A stretch of 64,000 nucleotides of DNA from Actinomadura madurae. Its GTDB lineage: Bacteria > Actinomycetota > Actinomycetes > Streptosporangiales > Streptosporangiaceae. Under the pieces are notes generated by a model that was not told where the DNA came from, searched no databases, and was given only the letters and a program-made list of their open reading frames with translations. The stretch spans positions 41,206-105,205 of the forward strand of contig NZ_FOVH01000027.1 of NCBI RefSeq assembly GCF_900115095.1. Reading direction: 5' to 3'. Positions 15,433-23,762 of the stretch are shown here, in pieces. How positions within the stretch are numbered: the first letter of the stretch is position 1; every line of letters begins with the position of its first letter. Made by a program: the position numbers and the translations under genes.

Positions 15433-16714
15433 GGAGGCCGCGAGGTCGGACGGTCGTCCACCGGACCGCGACCGCTTTCTGGCGACGGTCGACGTGTGCA
15501 CCGTTCGGCGGTCGCGCCTCGTCCGGGTGACCCGCGTCGATATCGAGAGGCCGCGGGTGCACGCCATCCCTGCGCTTCCCGATCATCTGGGCGCTCAGCC
15601 GGTTCCCGAGGGCCACGACCTGTTCGGCCTGCGGCTGGCGTGCGTTCTGGGCCGGCCGCCGTCGCGGACCCGGTACGCCGGGGTGTACCTGCGGGTGTGC
15701 TTCGAAGACCGGCGGGTGACCGTGCTCGCCTTGCACCCCCTTGGCGAGCGGTTCGACGGCGAAGGCGGTACGACGGCGGCCGTGCAGGAGCCGGCGGCCC
15801 GGGAACGCCCGCCTTCAGACGCGGGGCGGTTGGCGTACTCGTCGGCAGAGCTGGACGGCCACGCCGCCGGCCTCTTCTTCGGCAGTACCGAACCGGCCGG
15901 GCGGCCGGCCGCAGGCGGCGAGCCGGTCGGCTACCTCGTGCAGGCTGTCGTCAGCGCGCCGGTCGCCCTGCCGGAACTGACCGGTACGTTGCGCGTGGAC
16001 GTGTCGGTCGTCCGGGCATCGCGCCGGGTGGAGCACGCGCATGGCCGCGAGCCCGCACGGTTCGCCCTGAAACTGCCGGGCGAGCGCACGCCCATCGCGA
16101 GCCCGGCCCGGCCGGCCGAGAAGACCGCCCCGGCGGCGTCGGGAGTGCGGCTGTGCTTCGCGGCGGACATCGAGCGGTTCAGCCGCTTCCGCACCCCGGA
16201 GGCGGCCCGCGCTCAGCGGCGCTTCGTCGACCTGCTCGATGACGCCCGCCGCCACGCGGGGCTGCCCACGGCGCACACCGACCTGCAGAGGTCGGGGGAC
16301 GGCCAGTTCGACGTCCTGCCGGCCGCCCTGGACGAGAGCCGCGTCATCCCGCGGCTCATCGAGGGCCTGGTCGACGCGCTGGCCGAGACCAACGCGGACC
16401 TGAACGCGCATGCCCGGCTGCGCATCAGGGCGGCGCTGCACCGCGGCCACGTCAGCAGCGGCATCAACGGATGGCTCGGGGAGTCGACGATCGCCGTCCA
16501 CCGCCTCCTGGACTCCCCCTCCCTGCGCCGTGCGCTCGCCGACCATCAGGAGGCCGACCTCGCCTTCATCGTGTCCGATGTCATCTTCCGGGACGTCATC
16601 GCACATGGATACGGGCGGCTGGCCGCGGACGCCTTCGACCGGGTGTCGGTGCGTCTTCCCGACAAAGGCTTCGAGGAAGACGGCTGGATCTACGTGCCGG
16701 AACCGCGAAGGTGA
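15407..16714 (+). CDS. class III nucleotidyl cyclase with novel N-terminal domain
   Basis: 435 aa. Residues about 248-430 form a class III cyclase homology domain: LCFAADIERFSRF holds the first metal Asp (254), RSGDGQFDVLP holds the second (298), and RIRAALHRGHVSSGINGWLG is the usual strand-turn before the dimer arm. In IAVHRLLDS the transition-state Arg is kept, but the expected Asn is replaced by Ile. Residues 1-245 are beta-rich with a disordered Pro/Ala linker and match nothing I recognise. ATG 15407 lies inside the NUDIX gene. The domain resembles Pycsar-type pyrimidine cyclases, but no PycTM/PycTIR effector is fused or adjacent. Its product is unknown. Confidence 0.7.
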   Translation: MRIFPWSDEEAARSDGRPPDRDRFLATVDVCTVRRSRLVRVTRVDIERPRVHAIPALPDHLGAQPVPEGHDLFGLRLACVLGRPPSRTRYAGVYLRVCFEDRRVTVLALHPLGERFDGEGGTTAAVQEPAARERPPSDAGRLAYSSAELDGHAAGLFFGSTEPAGRPAAGGEPVGYLVQAVVSAPVALPELTGTLRVDVSVVRASRRVEHAHGREPARFALKLPGERTPIASPARPAEKTAPAASGVRLCFAADIERFSRFRTPEAARAQRRFVDLLDDARRHAGLPTAHTDLQRSGDGQFDVLPAALDESRVIPRLIEGLVDALAETNADLNAHARLRIRAALHRGHVSSGINGWLGESTIAVHRLLDSPSLRRALADHQEADLAFIVSDVIFRDVIAHGYGRLAADAFDRVSVRLPDKGFEEDGWIYVPEPRR

Positions 16715-16717
16715 CCG

Positions 16718-17164
16718 TCAAGCGGGTGTGACGGATGTCAACCGCGCCTGGGTGAGCAGTCGGCGGACCGCCGCCCTGAGCCCGGCCTTCTCCTCGTAGC
16801 AGGTCTCATAGTCGGCGAGGTCGGTGGTCATGGGTGGCCTGTCTGATTTATGCCACACTGCGAGGATCGGTTTCTCCAGTGCCTTGGCGTACCCGGCCTC
16901 GATGTTCAGGCCCACGCGCTTGGACCCCGCGCTGCTCGTGAGGTCGAGCAGGACCGCGTCGGCCTGGGAGATCCGCGCGAACGCCGCCTCGAGGACCTCC
17001 TTCTTGGACAGGTGCCCGGTGTGCCAGTTCTGCGCGTCGCGGATGTGGGCGTAGGTCTGCAGGCCGACGTCGCCGGCCCCCAGGGCGATGAGCCTCAGCC
17101 GCTCCCGGAGTAAGTCGAGATGCTCGCCGTCCAATGCGTAGCAGATAAAGATGAACCGGGTCAT
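16718..17164 (-). CDS. nucleoside 2-deoxyribosyltransferase-like protein
   Basis: 148 aa. It has a Rossmann-like core with the family's second half well kept: QADAVLLDLTSSAG, then LNIEAGYAKALEKPILAVW, where Glu89 matches the catalytic glutamate of deoxyribosyltransferases and related TIR-like glycosidases. Possible reactions are base exchange or glycosidic-bond cleavage of nucleosides or NAD-like ligands. ATG overlaps the stop of the 751-aa gene (ATGA 17161-17164). Only 3 bp separate its stop from that of the convergent cyclase gene. Both NDT-like and TIR-like domains occur as effectors in defence systems, so an effector role is plausible but inferred. Confidence 0.75.
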   Translation of the reverse strand: MTRFIFICYALDGEHLDLLRERLRLIALGAGDVGLQTYAHIRDAQNWHTGHLSKKEVLEAAFARISQADAVLLDLTSSAGSKRVGLNIEAGYAKALEKPILAVWHKSDRPPMTTDLADYETCYEEKAGLRAAVRRLLTQARLTSVTPA

Positions 17165-19416
17165 CGAGCCCTCTCGAACGCATAATGGGCCAGCACCAGA
17201 CAGGCCCTTTTCTCCACTTCCGGCACATCGAATTTCAGGCGCCCCAACAGGATCAGCCCCATGAGTGAATAAAACGTGGTCGGCTTCCCCAGAAACATTA
17301 TCTCCTCCGGAAGATTCTTGTACTCGAACAGTGATAGCTGACGAATGTGCTGGCGATTCCGACTTCTCTGGACAAGTCGCCGCATCCAGCCACGCTCATC
17401 GCCGTCCATGAGCGACCGCTCCAGGGCCGCCAGCGTGGGCATGTCGAACCGGTCCGCGACGAGCCGCGACTTGAGGTCGGCGAAGAGGTACGCGATGTCG
17501 TAGAGCGCGGGAAACCGTTCGCGCATCCTGGCGTAATCGATGATCCCGAATCCGCCGCCGCCGAAGAGGACGTTTCCGGCGTGAAGATCGCCGTGGATCG
17601 GGGAGAGAACGAACGAATAGTGCTCGTCCTCGAGGAACTCCTCCGTCCGCGCGGCCGGATCCGGGATGCGCACCCCGCCGATCTCCAGCAGATGGCCGCT
17701 GCGGGGCACCTTGAGCCGGTCGAGCAGCGAATCGTAGAACTCCCTGCGCCCGGCCAGTACCCGTCCTTCGAGATGGAGCCGGCGTCCCGGGGTCACCTCG
17801 TTGAGCAAGATCTCGTTCCCGCCGGAAAGGAAGATGTCGAGCTTCCTGTGGTCGTCGCATGTGTACGCCCGCGCCACCCTCCTGCCGATATCGACCTCGG
17901 CGATGTCCACCTCCACGCTCAGGGGCGCCTCGGCCGATTCACCGGGGCGGGACGCGATCGCGTTCCCGGCCCGGTCGTAGCGGGCCACCTCGACGCGGTA
18001 CTCCGCCGGCAGGAACTCGTTGATGTACGTTCGCAGGCTGCCCGCATCGACCCTCGTCCCATGCTTGTAAAGGACCTCGTGCAGGTGCGCCTCCAGGAGG
18101 CGGTCGAGTCGTGCGCGGGCGAGCTCGAAATCATCATGGACCGGACGGAACAGCGCGGAGATGTCGTCGATGCGTTCCTGCCTCCTGATGCCGAGATAGT
18201 GCTGAGCGTCCTGGTAGACGATGCCGGCGAGGCCGTCGACGGAGCCGCCGGTGCGTTTGATCGTCATGAAGGCGGCGGTCGCGCGGTTGCGCACGAACCT
18301 CTCGTAGTTACGGCGCTCCTTGCGCACGTCGTACTCCGGGCCGATCTTCAGGATGGAAACGTTGGACACCCGCAGTTCGTTGGGCTCTTCGTACTCCCGG
18401 GCTTCAAGGACCGTGGCGCCGCTCTTTCCACCTCGAAACTCGCGGTACAGCACGATCTTCTTCGAGTTCTCCCCGAGGAACAGCTGGCGCGCGATGCGCT
18501 CGATGCGGCGCCGTTCGTGCCAGGAGAAGTTGGAGCCGATCTCCCAGCGCCAGGCGATCTCGACGTCGCCGTCGCCGTCGTCCAGCGAGTAAGGGATCAT
18601 CGCGCGGACATTGGCGAGGACCTTGGTGAGCGCCATCTGGAGTTCCGACTCCGAGCGGTGCATCCGGTTGAGGCCCTCTCTCACCCGCTCCGGTGCCGGC
18701 TCCAGGATGTGCTCCTTGAACTCCTGCAGCCAATCGCTTCTGAGCGTCGGCCTGCTCCGCAGCAACGACAGCTTGTGCGAGACGAAGTCCTCGTTGTCGT
18801 TGATGTCGATGAAGCTGTTCACGCTGTCGGTGCGGTCCATCCCCGCCTCCATGAACAGATCGGGGAAGTCCTCGAAGGTCTGGAAGGGGACCTCGATCCC
18901 CAGATCGTGCAGGACCTCGTCGAAGCACTCGGCGATCGCGCGGTGCTTCCTCCCGCAGACGAGCTCGTCCGGGCGCAGGTACTCGATGGCCGCCAGGCAC
19001 TTGGGGACGAACAGGATGTTGGGGGACGCCCATGCCCGGTTCTGCTCGTCGATGAGACGCCGGACCGCGCGAGAATCGGCTGTATAGAGCGCGTTGTACC
19101 GTTCCTGGATCTCGATCATCCGGTCGCGCGCCAGGTCCAGTTCGCTGGTGCTGAGGACGCGCAGCCGAGGCCGGTCGAATCCGAGATAGTTCTGGTAGAA
19201 GCCCTTGGTCAGCTCTATCTCCTCGTTCAGCCGGATCCGTATGGTCCTGTTCCGGCTTTCATGTTCGTCATAGGGAATGAGAAGGATGATGACGTCGTGT
19301 CCCTCGACGAGCAGCCGGTAGAGGTAGTTGAGCATCTTGAGGTGACCGAGATGGAACATCATGCGCGGGCGGGCGTGCACCAGATAGGTACGTGTCCGGA
19401 CGGGGGGATCGCTCAT
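17161..19416 (-). CDS. aaRS-like nucleotidyltransferase domain fused to kinase-like domain
   Basis: 751 aa. Residues 9-220 look like a class I (TyrRS/TrpRS-type) catalytic domain: HLGH at 22-25 in FHLGHLKMLNYLYRLL, EGHDVIILLIPYDEHESRN, a CGRKHRAIAECF helix, and a KMSKS-position loop reading MDRTDSVNSFIDIND, so KMSKS itself is absent. No anticodon-binding domain is seen. Residues about 325-745 are phosphotransferase-like: FRGGKSGATVLEA (Gly loop), SILKIG with Lys357, Glu367, HGDLHAGN (608-615) and IIDYARM with Asp627. This part resembles the TCAD9 family of predicted conflict systems (recalled). ATG 19416 is one base after the upstream stop. Several A/T-rich codons suggest transfer. Confidence 0.7.
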   Translation of the reverse strand: MSDPPVRTRTYLVHARPRMMFHLGHLKMLNYLYRLLVEGHDVIILLIPYDEHESRNRTIRIRLNEEIELTKGFYQNYLGFDRPRLRVLSTSELDLARDRMIEIQERYNALYTADSRAVRRLIDEQNRAWASPNILFVPKCLAAIEYLRPDELVCGRKHRAIAECFDEVLHDLGIEVPFQTFEDFPDLFMEAGMDRTDSVNSFIDINDNEDFVSHKLSLLRSRPTLRSDWLQEFKEHILEPAPERVREGLNRMHRSESELQMALTKVLANVRAMIPYSLDDGDGDVEIAWRWEIGSNFSWHERRRIERIARQLFLGENSKKIVLYREFRGGKSGATVLEAREYEEPNELRVSNVSILKIGPEYDVRKERRNYERFVRNRATAAFMTIKRTGGSVDGLAGIVYQDAQHYLGIRRQERIDDISALFRPVHDDFELARARLDRLLEAHLHEVLYKHGTRVDAGSLRTYINEFLPAEYRVEVARYDRAGNAIASRPGESAEAPLSVEVDIAEVDIGRRVARAYTCDDHRKLDIFLSGGNEILLNEVTPGRRLHLEGRVLAGRREFYDSLLDRLKVPRSGHLLEIGGVRIPDPAARTEEFLEDEHYSFVLSPIHGDLHAGNVLFGGGGFGIIDYARMRERFPALYDIAYLFADLKSRLVADRFDMPTLAALERSLMDGDERGWMRRLVQRSRNRQHIRQLSLFEYKNLPEEIMFLGKPTTFYSLMGLILLGRLKFDVPEVEKRACLVLAHYAFERAR

Positions 19417-19417
19417 G

Positions 19418-20770
19418 TCAGGACGCCGGTTCTCCGATTTCGCTGTAGAAGCGATTGATCATTTGATGGATCTCCGCCGCGTCGACGAGCGAGTACCGCG
19501 TGGCCGCTCCCCACGCGTGCTTCCGGAAGTACTCCTTGTCGACCTCGAAGTCGGAGTAGTCGAGCATCTCCCGCTCGGTGCGTCCCTCGGCACGAAGCCG
19601 CGTCCACAGGGCGGAGCCGGGCATCGGCTTGAACATGAACACGCGTGGCCTGAAAAGGTGCTCCGTGCCGAGCCGCCCGGCGGCGTGCAGGCCTCGCGCG
19701 AGGTCGATCGTCGCCTCCATCTCCGCCTTCGTCTCGCCGGGGAAGCCGATGATGAAATATCCCTTGGAGGCGATGCGGTTCCTGGTCAGTGTTCCGACGG
19801 CCTCGTACAGTTCGGGCTCTTTGCTCAGCTTGCCCACCGCACGGCGCATTTCGAAGGAACCCGACTCGATGCCGAAGGAGAGCCGCGCGACTCCCGCCGC
19901 GGCGGCCCGCGCGATCGTCTCCGCGGGGAGGCGGCGCAGGAACTGCAACGGGAAGCTGACCTCCCACTGCAGCGTGATTTCGTCGCGTTCGAGGAAGTCC
20001 AGGAACGCCTCCAGGCTCGCGCGCCCGTCGAAGGGGAGGTCGTCGACGATCTGGATGCCTTCGACGCCGTGCCTCTCCCGGAGGTGGTGGACCTCCCGGC
20101 GTACCGAGCCCAGGGAGCGGCTCCGGTAGCTGGTTCCGTTGCTCCGGCAGCTTCCGGCGCAGAAGGTGCAGGCGAACACGCAGCCCCGGCTGATGGACAT
20201 GTCCATCCAGCGGCGGCCGTCCCGCAGGTAGGGCTCGGTCGCCAGCAGGGTCCTGTCCGGAATCGGAAGCGCGTCGAGGTCGAGCGGGGCGTCCGGCGCG
20301 GTCGTGACGATGCTGCCGATGGCGTCCCGGAAGTGTATTCCCGGGATGGTGAGCGGGTGAACGCCCTTGAGGATGTCCACGATCTTCTGTTCGCCGTCAT
20401 GGCGTACCAAGATCCGTGCCCGCCCGAGCCGTTTCGCGAAATGTCCGGGCGGCATGGTGGAAACATGCGGGCCGCCCGCGATGACAGTGACCGGGCCCGG
20501 AATCCGCTCGGTGATGTCCTCGACGATCGGGAAGTTCATCGAGAACGCGTTGAAGCCCGCCACGCGCGGCTTCCGGCGATCGATCTCCGATGCGATCTCG
20601 GCCGGCGTCAGCTGTTTCTCCTCGGCGTCCAGGATGCTCACGTCGAATCCCGCGCCCTTGGCGGCGGTGGCGACGTACAACAGGCCGACCGGAGTGGAGT
20701 AGGAGCTGGTGTAACGGGGGTAGCGGGAGTAGTCGTGGATGGGACTGTTGATCAGCACGAGATCTGACAT
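19418..20770 (-). CDS. B12-binding-type radical SAM enzyme
   Basis: 450 aa from ATG 20770, with AAGG about nine bases upstream. Residues 1-150 form the cobalamin-binding-type Rossmann domain (YSTPVGLLYVATAAKGAGFD, then AGFNAFSMNF and VIAGGPH); the classical DxHxxG histidine loop is absent. The radical SAM barrel carries Cys197, Cys201 and Cys204 (RGCVFACTFC), then LSFGIESGS and GYFIIGFPGET. Class B methylases and unusual rearrangement enzymes share this layout. It is first in a tightly packed trio with the aaRS-kinase fusion and the deoxyribosyltransferase-like gene, implying a common pathway. The substrate is unknown. Confidence 0.88.
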   Translation of the reverse strand: MSDLVLINSPIHDYSRYPRYTSSYSTPVGLLYVATAAKGAGFDVSILDAEEKQLTPAEIASEIDRRKPRVAGFNAFSMNFPIVEDITERIPGPVTVIAGGPHVSTMPPGHFAKRLGRARILVRHDGEQKIVDILKGVHPLTIPGIHFRDAIGSIVTTAPDAPLDLDALPIPDRTLLATEPYLRDGRRWMDMSISRGCVFACTFCAGSCRSNGTSYRSRSLGSVRREVHHLRERHGVEGIQIVDDLPFDGRASLEAFLDFLERDEITLQWEVSFPLQFLRRLPAETIARAAAAGVARLSFGIESGSFEMRRAVGKLSKEPELYEAVGTLTRNRIASKGYFIIGFPGETKAEMEATIDLARGLHAAGRLGTEHLFRPRVFMFKPMPGSALWTRLRAEGRTEREMLDYSDFEVDKEYFRKHAWGAATRYSLVDAAEIHQMINRFYSEIGEPAS

Positions 20771-20935
20771 TGCGGCCAACCTTGCGGAAAGGATCTCCAG
20801 TGTTCGCCGTCCCTGGCTCCCCCAACGGGCTTTCACTGGACGCTAACGCGGCGGCGCACTCCGGTCCGTGGCCGATTGCACACATTGCCGGAACCGGTCA
20901 GTGTTTGATCATCTTTCTCGCCGCCGCGGGCACGC

Positions 20936-20962
20936 AGAGAATTCGGGCGTCGGGAATTCTCT
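20936..20962 (-). terminator. perfect hairpin after YCII-domain gene
   Basis: AGAGAATTC (20936-20944) and GAATTCTCT (20954-20962) form a 9-bp perfect stem with a 9-base loop. It lies 16 bp past the stop of the minus-strand gene at 20978. It separates that gene from the radical SAM operon, which should therefore have its own promoter in 20771-20935; no convincing hexamers were found there. Confidence 0.55.
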
Positions 20963-20977
20963 ATTGGGGTGGGTTGA

Positions 20978-21511
20978 TCAGCGGCGGCCGCCGGGTTGCC
21001 ATTGGTGGGTTTCCAGGGCGGCGTAGCGGTCCGAGGTGAGGGTGGCGCGGGCCGTTTGTGGGGCCGGGGTCTGGACGAGGGCTGCGGTGCCGAGCCAGGT
21101 GGTGGCGTCGTCGGACAGGAGTGGGCCGTAGGCGATCAGGCCGTCTTGGTCGGGTGGGGTGGTGTCGGCGGCCTCGCCTGAGCCCAGGCCGAGCACCAGG
21201 TAACCGCCGGTCAGGTCGCCCGGGACGTCCCACATGGTGCGGCCGAGCTGGTTGCGCCACCGGCGGATCAGGACGTCCCGGTACGCGCCGGCCTGGTAGC
21301 AGGGCTCGTCGAAGGCGAACGCGCGAGCGGCGGCGGGGTCCGGCAGGTCGACGATGTGGACGCTGCCGGTGAGCGTCTCGCCGTCGAAGGTCGGGCCGCG
21401 GGCGATCATCTCCGCCGCGTACCCGTCCATGTAGGACCAGTGCTCCTCCAGCAGCTTCTCGCGCAGCTCCCGGGAGCCGGGACGGTCGCGGTGGTAGACG
21501 AAGAACTCCAT
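20978..21511 (-). CDS. YCII-related domain protein
   Basis: 177 aa. The N-terminal 95 residues are a YCII/dimeric alpha-beta barrel: MEFFVYHRDRPGSRELR, LEEHWSYMDGYAAEMIARGP, GSVHIVDLPDPAAARAF, CYQAGAYRDVLIRRW. The last 80 residues form an extra alpha/beta region without a recognised family. YCII proteins are often fused to or encoded near sigma factors; here none is nearby. The function is unknown. The gene ends in a hairpin terminator and lies next to a response-regulator remnant. Confidence 0.8.
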   Translation of the reverse strand: MEFFVYHRDRPGSRELREKLLEEHWSYMDGYAAEMIARGPTFDGETLTGSVHIVDLPDPAAARAFAFDEPCYQAGAYRDVLIRRWRNQLGRTMWDVPGDLTGGYLVLGLGSGEAADTTPPDQDGLIAYGPLLSDDATTWLGTAALVQTPAPQTARATLTSDRYAALETHQWQPGGRR

Positions 21512-21532
21512 GCCCGACAGTCTTCACCCCTG

Positions 21533-21922
21533 TCAGGTCCGCGGGGACACCAGGCCGGACTCGTAGGCGAGGACGACGAGCTGGGCGCGGTCGCGGGCGC
21601 CGAGCTTGGCCATGGCCCGGTTGATGTGGGTCTTCGCGGTGACCGGGCTGATCGCCATGCGGGCGGCGATCTGGTCGTTGGGCAGGCCCCGCGCGACCAG
21701 GGCGACGGCCTCCCGCTCGCGGTTGGTCAGCTCCTTCAGCGCCGTCCCGGCGTCCGTGCCTAGCGGCTCCGCGACGTACCGGCCGATCAGCATCCGGGTG
21801 ATGGACGGCGCGAGCAGGGCGTCCCCGCGCGCGGCGACGCGGACCGAGTGGAGGAGGTCCTCCGGCTCGATGTCCTTGACGAGGAAGCCCGCGGCACCGG
21901 CGCGCAGCGAGTTGAAGAATCC
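21533..21922 (-). pseudogene. 5'-truncated NarL-type response regulator remnant
   Basis: The reading frame keeps only the end of a receiver domain (FNSLRAGAAGFLVKDIEPEDLL) and a full LuxR-type HTH (LTNREREAVALVARGL, then IAARMAISPVTAKTHINRAMAKL, ending LAYESGLVSP). The phosphoacceptor Asp and the N-terminal 85 or so residues are missing. The homology stops at about 21922, where plus-strand WD40 homology begins. No partner kinase is left. If translated from an internal start it would be a bare DNA-binding domain, but a deletion remnant is the simpler reading. Confidence 0.75.
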
Positions 21923-21926
21923 GCCC

Positions 21927-22682
21927 GATGCCGCCGGCTCCTGGCCGCCGCCCGCCGTTACGGCGGTGATCGATGCGGACGACCGGGGCCCGGGCACCTC
22001 GCCCGATGCCCTGACCTCGCGCGAGCCCCGTGGGTGGCGTCCGACCCGGCGCGGCGTGGTGCTGGCCGGGCTGGGGGCCGCCGCCGCGGCGACCGTCCCC
22101 GCGGCGTGGCTGCTGCGCCCCCCGGCGGGCGCGGGCAAGCCGGACGGATCGCCGCGATTCGGGGCACCGGTCACGCTGCCCGACGGCCACGACCGGGTGC
22201 GCTCGGTGTCGTTCAGCCCGGACGGCCGCCTCCTGGGCCACCGCCGACGGGAACGGCAACTCCGGGAACACCAGCACCGACGGTCTGCTGCAACTGTGGG
22301 ACACGTCCTCCAACGAGCTGATCAGCGCCCTCGCGCACACGAACTCCGACGTGAACTCCCTGGCGTTCGGGCCGGGCGGCAAGGCCCTGGCGAACCTCTG
22401 CAACGACGGGACGGTCACGCTCTGGGACGTCGCCGCGCAAAACGATCAGTACCCTGGCCGGGCCTGGTTCTGGCGTGACCTGCCTCGCGTCCAGCGGAGG
22501 CGGCGTCCTCGCGACCGGCTCCGAAACCGGCACCGTCACCCTGTGGGACGGTCACCCGGCGCAGGAGGATCGCCAGGCTCCAGAACGGCGCCACGTCCGG
22601 GATCACGTGCGTGGCCGTCAGCCCGGACGGCCGGGCCGTCGCCGCCGGCGGCGCTCGCCTCACCACCTGGACGCGGACGTAG
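21927..22682 (+). pseudogene. frameshifted WD40-repeat protein remnant
   Basis: Plus-strand homology runs through three frames. First comes a juxtamembrane segment and TM helix (RRGVVLAGLGAAAAATVPAAW) with VRSVSFSPDGRLL. After an extra G near 22235, it continues as ATADGNGNSGNTSTDGLLQLWDTSS and TVTLWDVAA. After a second shift near 22440, VTCLASSGGGVLATGSETGT. After a third near 22565, GITCVAVSPDGRAVAAGG, ending at TAG 22680-22682. Parent proteins are often Ser/Thr kinases with WD40 propellers; the kinase part is absent. Three frameshifts and a missing 5' end show it is dead. Confidence 0.75.
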
Positions 22683-22684
22683 CG

Positions 22685-23632
22685 TCACGGGATCAGGATG
22701 GTCTTGCCGCTGCCGCGTCCTGCCTCGGCGTCCCGGTGCACGGCCGCGACCTCGGCAAGCGGGCGGGCGGCGGCGACGTCCACGCGGATCACGCCCTTGT
22801 CGACGAGGGTGACGAGTTCGGCCAGCCGATCGGGGTCGTTGCGGACGACGAAGTGCTCGGTCGTCACCTGGGCTCCGGCCGAAGGCTCCACCGGAACGGT
22901 GATCGAGACGATTGCTCCGCCCGGCCGGACCGCCCGGCACAGCTCCGCCGCCTCCTTGGGCGGTATCGCGGCCAGGTTGAGCACCACGTCCACGGGACGG
23001 TCCAGGACCTCGTGCGGGCGCTCCCGCGTGTAGTCGATGACCTGCTCGGCGCCGTAGCCGCGAACCCGCTCCGCGCTCCGCGGACTCGCGGTGGCGATCA
23101 CGTGCGCGCCGGCGTGCCGGGCGAACTGGACGGCGAACATCCCGACCCCGCCGCCCGCGCCGTTGACGAGGACACGTGTGCCTGGCCCGAGGCGCGCGTG
23201 CTCGAACACGGCCTGCCACGCGGTGAGTCCGGCGACGGGGAGCGCCGCCGCATGGGCGAGCGGGATGTCGCGGGGAGCGCGCACCATCAGAGCGGCGGGC
23301 GCGGTCAGGTACTCGGCCGCGGCGCCGCTCTTGTCGAGCCGTCCGACGACGGCGTCACCGGTGTGCAGGTGTTCGACGCCCTCTCCCTTCTCGACGATCG
23401 TCCCGGCGGCCTCGGCACCCAGGGTGAACGGGAGGTCGAGCGGGACGATGTCCCGCATCAGGCCTGCCCGGAACCCGACGTCCGAGGGGTTGAACCCGGC
23501 GGCGGCCACCTGCACCAGCACCTCGTCCGGCCCAGGGGTCGGACGGGGCACGCGTTCGTAGCGGATCACGTCCGGCCCGCCGTACGCGTGGACGCGAGCC
23601 GCCATCATCATCGAGTCCCGCCGAACCGCCAT
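22685..23632 (-). CDS. NADP-dependent zinc-type alcohol dehydrogenase/quinone oxidoreductase
   Basis: 315 aa MDR-family enzyme without zinc-ligand cysteines, so of the quinone oxidoreductase type. GAEAAGTIVEKGEGV and ALPVAGLTAWQAVF are family blocks; NADPH binds at LVNGAGGGVGMFAVQFAR. The start is at 23632, with internal ATGs at 23611-23605 as alternatives. It is divergent from an AraC-type gene at 23763, the usual regulator/target pair. The substrate is presumably an electrophilic enone or quinone. Confidence 0.88.
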   Translation of the reverse strand: MAVRRDSMMMAARVHAYGGPDVIRYERVPRPTPGPDEVLVQVAAAGFNPSDVGFRAGLMRDIVPLDLPFTLGAEAAGTIVEKGEGVEHLHTGDAVVGRLDKSGAAAEYLTAPAALMVRAPRDIPLAHAAALPVAGLTAWQAVFEHARLGPGTRVLVNGAGGGVGMFAVQFARHAGAHVIATASPRSAERVRGYGAEQVIDYTRERPHEVLDRPVDVVLNLAAIPPKEAAELCRAVRPGGAIVSITVPVEPSAGAQVTTEHFVVRNDPDRLAELVTLVDKGVIRVDVAAARPLAEVAAVHRDAEAGRGSGKTILIP

Positions 23633-23762
23633 GAGCCGCCCCCGTCATCTAGTGATCTTCGGTCGTCTCGACCGTAAGGCCCGATGCTCAGACGACCAAT
23701 GCGTGTTGATCTCGAATTCATACGCGAGCGTCTCTCGCCCAAGACGCGGCTAGCCTTCTCGG

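Noticed and set aside
16718..17164. NDT-like gene as a TIR-domain Thoeris or Pycsar effector
   Set aside because: The Glu-containing core fits deoxyribosyltransferases better than TIR, and no ThsA-like or PycTIR partner is present. Kept as NDT-like with effector role only inferred.
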